A DNA stretch of 16,806 bases, from the NCBI GenBank assembly GCA_026393955.1, contig JAPKZE010000395.1, positions 1 through 16,806 on the forward strand. The letters run 5' to 3'. Shown one piece after another: positions 13,222-16,806 of this stretch (position 1 is its first letter; each line of letters begins with the position of its first letter). The position numbers and the translations under genes are program-made. The notes below the pieces were generated by a model. It worked only from the letters and a program-made list of their open reading frames with translations. It made no database searches and had not been told where the DNA came from. The DNA comes from Candidatus Aminicenantota bacterium. Lineage in GTDB: Bacteria; Acidobacteriota; Aminicenantia; Aminicenantales; Saccharicenantaceae.

Positions 13222-15615
13222 ATGGCGACGTTCGGGCGTTTCTCCGAAGACGGCCGGGAGTTCCTCGTCACCGACGTCCGGACGCCCAGCCCCTGGATCA
13301 ACTACCTCCAGAACGGCCGCTATTTCGCGACCGTCTCCGCCAACGGCGGCGGCATCTCCTACGACCGTTCGCCGCTCCACGGCCGGATCACGCGCTACCG
13401 CATCAACGACGTCCCGCCGGACCGGCCGGGGAAGTACATCTACGTCAAGGACCGCGACACGGGCGATGTGTGGAGCCTGACCTGGCAGCCGGTCGGGCAC
13501 GAGCCCGCGTCGGACTACCGCGCGGCCCATGGCTTCGGCTACACCAGGGTCGAAGCCGGGGTCGGGGGCATCGCCTCGTCGGTCGTGTTCTTCGTCCCGG
13601 CCGACGACGACCGGGAGATCTGGAAGGCGACGCTGCGGAACGCGTCGGGCCGGCCGCGGCGGCTCGCGGTCGTCGGCTACGTCGAATTCGCGCTGGGCCA
13701 CGCCCTGGTCGACCTCATCAACCAGTGCGACGATCAGCACTTCAACCGGGTCCGTTTCGAGAAGGACCTCGACGCGCTCTTCGCCACCAAGACCTACTGG
13801 GTGACGGAGACGCGGGGCACCCAGCACCAGGAGAACAAGGAGTGGGACCGCTGGGCCTTCTTCACGGTCAACAGGCCCGTGGCGGCCTACGAGACGGTGC
13901 GGGAGCGGTTCATCGGGCCGTTCCGCAGCGAGTCGGACCCGGAAGGGCTGGAGAAGGGGCTGTCATCGAAGGCCATGGACTGCGGCAACGCGGTCGGCGC
14001 GCTCCAGGTCGACCTCGAGCTCGGGGCCGGGGAGTCGGCCGACGTCATCTTCTCGCTCGGGGTCATCGCCAAGCCGGAGTTCGAGCGGACCAAGGCGGCG
14101 GTCGTCGGGAAGTACCGCGACGCCGTGTCGGTCGACGCGGCCCTGGCCCGGGTCGAGGCCGAGTGGGACCGCTTCCTCGGGCATGCCCGGGCCGCGACGC
14201 CGGACCCCGACGCCGACGTCTTCCTGAACTTTTGGATCCCCTATCAGGCCAAGGTCGCGTTCGACGTCGGCCGCGTGGCCTCCTTCTATTACTGGGGCAT
14301 CGGGCGCGGCTACGGCTATCGCGACACGGCCCAGGACACGATCGCCATCGTCATCGCCGACGCGGCCAGGGCCCGGGCGCGAGTGGGGCTCCTGGCCCGG
14401 CAGATGCGGCGGGACGGCCGGGTCTATCATCATTTCTACGGCGACGGACAGGGCGAATTCACCGGGCACTGCGACGACCCTCTTTGGTTCATCCTGGCCG
14501 TTACCGAATACCTCAAGGAGACGGGCGACTTCGGGCTGCTCGACGCGAAGGAGCCGTTCCTCGACGGGGGCGACGGGACCGTCCTGGACCATCTCCTGGC
14601 GGTGGCCCGCTTCGCCGGGGCGGACCCGGGCCCCCACGGCCTGCCGAAGTTCGGCCGCGGCGATTGGAACGACACGCTCGATTACATCGGCGGCCGGGAC
14701 GGCGGCGAGAGCGTTTGGGGCGCCATGTTCTATGTCGCCATGCTCAACCGGCTCCTCGAGCTGCTGGAGGTCCTCAAGGCGCCGGAGAAGGTCCCCGACG
14801 TCCGCGCGCTGAGGGACCGGCTGGTCACGGCGATCGAGACCCACGCCTGGGACGGCGCCTGGTACGTGAGGGCTTTCGGCGAGGCCGGCCGGAAGATCGG
14901 TTCGAAGGCGAACCGGTACGGGCAGATCTTCATCAACACCCAGAGCTGGGCCGTCATCGCCGGGCTGCCGGACCGGGACCGGCTGGTCGCGGCCATGGGC
15001 AGCCTGCGCGACCGGCTCGATACTCCCTACGGGCCGAAGATCTGCGCCCCGGCCTTCCGCGAGATCGACCCGGCGATCGGCCTCATCACCCGGTGCGTCT
15101 GGGGCAAGAAGGAGAACGGGGCCGTTTTCTGCCATCCGGCGGCGTGGGTCGTCCAGGCGTGGTGCCTCCTGGGAGCGGGGGAAGCGGCCTTCGAGACATT
15201 CAAAAAGCTCCTGCCGGGCCGGATCGACCAAACGACCTTTTCGGCCGAGCCCTATGTCTACTCGCAGTACATCACCAGCGACGAGCACGAAACGGCCGGA
15301 AAGGCCAGCCATTCCTGGCAGACCGGCACGGCCGCGTGGATGTACCGGGTGGCCTACGACCACATCCTGGGCTTGCGGCCGTCGTATGAGGGGCTGGTCA
15401 TCGACCCGGTCATCCCCTCGTCGTGGCCGGGGTTCAAGGCCGAGCGGGTCTTCCGCGGAGCGCGTTACCTCGTCGAAGTCGAGAACCCCGAAGGCGTCAC
15501 TTCGGGGGTCGCGTCGATCGAAGTCGACGGCAGGCCGATCGACGGCAAGATCATCGCGCCCCGGCCGGCCGGCACGGTCTGCCGGGTCTCCGTCAAGATG
15601 GGGAGGACCGCATGA
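13222..15615 (+). CDS. GH94 glycoside phosphorylase (cellobiose-phosphorylase family)
   Basis: A 797-residue cytoplasmic enzyme of glycoside hydrolase family 94. These inverting phosphorylases cleave beta-glucosides (cellobiose, cellodextrins, laminaribiose, sophoro-oligosaccharides, cellobionate, chitobiose) with phosphate to give alpha-sugar-1-phosphate. The N-terminal beta-sandwich begins with the typical FGRFSEDGREFLVTDVRTPS and PWINYLQNGRYFATVSANGG (24-43). The (alpha/alpha)6 catalytic barrel carries the hallmark GRGDWNDTLD at 478-487, whose DWND aspartates include the general acid. GYRDTAQD (365-372) and the late SHSWQTGTAAWMY are also conserved. Length is normal for the family and there is no signal peptide. 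GAGG overlapping the previous stop serves as the Shine-Dalgarno. Its TGA overlaps the ATG of the GH130 gene by 4 nt, which indicates coupled translation. The acceptor sugar cannot be decided from sequence by eye. Confidence 0.93.
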   Translation: MATFGRFSEDGREFLVTDVRTPSPWINYLQNGRYFATVSANGGGISYDRSPLHGRITRYRINDVPPDRPGKYIYVKDRDTGDVWSLTWQPVGHEPASDYRAAHGFGYTRVEAGVGGIASSVVFFVPADDDREIWKATLRNASGRPRRLAVVGYVEFALGHALVDLINQCDDQHFNRVRFEKDLDALFATKTYWVTETRGTQHQENKEWDRWAFFTVNRPVAAYETVRERFIGPFRSESDPEGLEKGLSSKAMDCGNAVGALQVDLELGAGESADVIFSLGVIAKPEFERTKAAVVGKYRDAVSVDAALARVEAEWDRFLGHARAATPDPDADVFLNFWIPYQAKVAFDVGRVASFYYWGIGRGYGYRDTAQDTIAIVIADAARARARVGLLARQMRRDGRVYHHFYGDGQGEFTGHCDDPLWFILAVTEYLKETGDFGLLDAKEPFLDGGDGTVLDHLLAVARFAGADPGPHGLPKFGRGDWNDTLDYIGGRDGGESVWGAMFYVAMLNRLLELLEVLKAPEKVPDVRALRDRLVTAIETHAWDGAWYVRAFGEAGRKIGSKANRYGQIFINTQSWAVIAGLPDRDRLVAAMGSLRDRLDTPYGPKICAPAFREIDPAIGLITRCVWGKKENGAVFCHPAAWVVQAWCLLGAGEAAFETFKKLLPGRIDQTTFSAEPYVYSQYITSDEHETAGKASHSWQTGTAAWMYRVAYDHILGLRPSYEGLVIDPVIPSSWPGFKAERVFRGARYLVEVENPEGVTSGVASIEVDGRPIDGKIIAPRPAGTVCRVSVKMGRTA

Positions 15616-16613
15616 ACAACGAAAGGGGAGGGGCCCTGCGGCGGGACCCGTCGAATCCGATCCTGACCCGGGCGGACCTGCCGGACATCCCGCCCGTGCT
15701 CACGGACGCCACCTCGGTGTTCAATCCGGGCGCGGTCAAGGCCGCCGGGATCACCTATCTGATGCTCCGGGTCCAGGCCCGGTCGCGCGAGACCTTCATG
15801 GTCATGGCCGAGAGCGCCGACGGCGTCCGCTTCGTCGTCCGCCCGGAGATCGTGGACTTCAAGGGCATCGAACAGGTCCGGGAGAGGATCTATCACGTCT
15901 ATGACGGCCGCATCACCCGGCTCGAGGGGGTCCATTACGTCATGTTCGCCATGGACATGGACGGCGGCTGCCGGCTGGGACTGGCCCGGACGGACGACCT
16001 CCGGGAGTTCCGGTTCATGGGCGTCACGTCGACCGACGACGTCCGCAACGGCGTCCTGTTCCCGGAGAAGGTCGGCGGCCTGTACCTCCGGCTCGAGCGG
16101 CCCAACAAGGCCAAGCTCGAGGGCGGCCCGACCACGGGCTCGGAGATCTGGCTGGCCGGCTCGGACGACCTGCTCGCCTGGCGGCGGCTCGGCCCGGTCA
16201 TGGGCGGGCGCTTCCACTACTGGGACGAGTTCATCGGCTCGGGACCGCCCCCGGTCAAGACCCGGAGCGGCTGGCTGCACGTCTATCACGGCGTCGCGAC
16301 GCATTTCGGCAGCGCCAATATCTATCAGGCCGGGGTCTCCCTGCTCGACCTTCGCGATCCGGCCAAGGTCCTGGGCCGCTCCCGGGGCAACATCCTCGAG
16401 CCGCGGGAACCTTACGAGCTCTGCGGCCAGGTCCCCAACGTGGTCTTCCCCTCGGGGATGGTGGTCGAGGAATTCGACGCCGAGGGCTACGCCCTGCCCT
16501 CGAGCCCGGTCAAGGTCTATTACGGCGCCGCCGACACCGCGGTGGGCCTGGCCGTGACGACGGTCGCCGAGCTCCTCGCCGCCTGCGGCGATCCCGGATG
16601 GGGTCAAACCTAG
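15612..16613 (+). CDS. GH130 beta-mannoside phosphorylase (or mannosidase)
   Basis: A 333-residue cytoplasmic five-bladed beta-propeller enzyme of family GH130, which splits beta-mannosides, mostly with phosphate to give alpha-mannose-1-phosphate. The sequence starts RDPSNPILTRADLPD (11-25) and has TSVFNPGAV (34-42). VYDGRITRLEG (96-106) carries Asp98 as the expected proton donor. LFPEKVGGLYLRLERPN (149-165) and HVYHGVAT (223-230) hold the Arg and His residues that contact phosphate in the phosphorolytic subfamilies. Their presence favours a phosphorylase over a hydrolase. GGGGAGG lies 5 nt before ATG15612, inside the end of the GH94 gene. The final residues WGQT and the TAG stop are encoded by the left arm of the palindromic repeat at 16600, so the native C-terminus was replaced or trimmed. 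The effect should be small because the catalytic blades are complete. Confidence 0.92.
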   Translation: MNNERGGALRRDPSNPILTRADLPDIPPVLTDATSVFNPGAVKAAGITYLMLRVQARSRETFMVMAESADGVRFVVRPEIVDFKGIEQVRERIYHVYDGRITRLEGVHYVMFAMDMDGGCRLGLARTDDLREFRFMGVTSTDDVRNGVLFPEKVGGLYLRLERPNKAKLEGGPTTGSEIWLAGSDDLLAWRRLGPVMGGRFHYWDEFIGSGPPPVKTRSGWLHVYHGVATHFGSANIYQAGVSLLDLRDPAKVLGRSRGNILEPREPYELCGQVPNVVFPSGMVVEEFDAEGYALPSSPVKVYYGAADTAVGLAVTTVAELLAACGDPGWGQT

Positions 16614-16693
16614 ACCTTTTTACTTTTTGACCCTATCCATCCGACTTTCCGGGGATGCGCGGAGAAAAAGTAAAAAGGTCTAGGTTTGACCCC
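16600..16693. repeat. Palindromic repeat, copy 2 (REP/MITE-like)
   Basis: Left arm 16600-16628 begins GGGGTCAAACCTAGACC and continues TTTTTACTTTTT. The right arm 16665-16693 is its exact 29-nt reverse complement, with a 36-nt loop between. Compared with copy 1 at 11107, the outer arms are the same except for one base pair: T-A there is G-C here, changed on both arms, so pairing is kept. The loops are unrelated in sequence. The left arm forms the end of the GH130 gene, including its stop codon. The right arm ends in TTGACCCC, which could serve as a -35-like hexamer for the next gene. Confidence 0.9.
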
Positions 16694-16714
16694 TTCTGAC
16701 GAATATGCTAAAAA
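16686..16714 (+). promoter_or_regulatory. Possible promoter with its -35 inside the repeat
   Basis: TTGACC (16686-16691, 5 of 6 to the -35 consensus) lies in the right arm of the repeat. It is followed after 17 bp by TAAAAA (16709-16714, 4 of 6 to -10) outside the repeat. The gene at 16746 would then have a leader of about 25 nt. The match is suggestive only. Confidence 0.3.
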
Positions 16715-16745
16715 AGAGGTTCGATTCGGCCGTTTGGAGAGAACC

Positions 16746-16806
16746 ATGAAGAGAACGGAGAGGCATCACCTCAAAGAAGACGAGATGGCCACCGGCGTCC
16801 ATTGGC
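16746..16806 (+). CDS. Start of an unidentified protein (cut by the window edge)
   Basis: Only 20 codons are present: MKRTERHHLKEDEMATGVHW. ATG16746 has GGAGAG 6 nt upstream. The MK.TERHHLKE start is reminiscent of membrane-anchored tetratricopeptide-repeat proteins of Acidobacteriota-like bacteria, which begin with a short charged tail and then a membrane helix. That resemblance is from memory and too short to rely on. It lies 132 nt beyond the GH130 stop on the same strand, just past the palindromic repeat. Confidence 0.55.
   Translation, partial: MKRTERHHLKEDEMATGVHW

Overview
The window is about two-thirds G+C, densely coded, and bacterial. It has Sec-type signal peptides, outer-membrane beta-barrels, multihaem c-type cytochromes and c-di-GMP signalling proteins, so a Gram-negative, probably anaerobic or facultative, bacterium is likely. 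The combination of a CBM9/DUF5916 barrel protein, phosphorylase-type sugar metabolism and short palindromic GGGGTCAAACCTA repeats resembles genomes of the Acidobacteriota / Aminicenantes (OP8) group. That placement is an inference from gene content, not from a marker gene. There is no rRNA, tRNA, CRISPR array or transposase gene in the window.

Left region (1-6535): a truncated patatin-type lipase on the minus strand diverges from a small PilZ protein on the plus strand. Three minus-strand genes follow, in transcription order from the right: a DUF5916 surface beta-barrel with an N-terminal carbohydrate-binding-like domain, a PAS-GAF-PAS-PAS-HD-GYP sensor/phosphodiesterase, and a secreted serine beta-lactamase-family hydrolase. 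PilZ and HD-GYP are the receptor and degradation sides of c-di-GMP signalling.

Middle region (6690-9780): a tight minus-strand operon encodes a 6-haem cytochrome, an outer-membrane beta-barrel and a 12-haem cytochrome, with gaps of 4 and 7 nt. This is the gene logic of a porin-cytochrome conduit for moving electrons across the outer membrane. The barrel gene carries an apparent one-base frameshift just after its signal peptide. A control region with two divergent promoter candidates and a 23-bp dyad between them separates this operon from a plus-strand gene for an unrecognised 439-residue protein (GATase/ThuA-like N-terminus, coiled coil, degenerate nuclease-like C-terminus).

Right region (11100-16806): a plus-strand operon encodes a sodium:solute-symporter-family transporter, a GH94 glycoside phosphorylase and a GH130 mannoside phosphorylase/hydrolase. 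The last two overlap by 4 nt and neither has a signal peptide. The simplest reading is import of an oligosaccharide followed by cytoplasmic phosphorolysis to sugar-1-phosphates. Two copies of one long palindromic repeat bracket this operon, at 11107-11191 and 16600-16693. The right copy supplies the last residues and stop codon of the GH130 gene. A further gene starts at 16746 and runs off the window.
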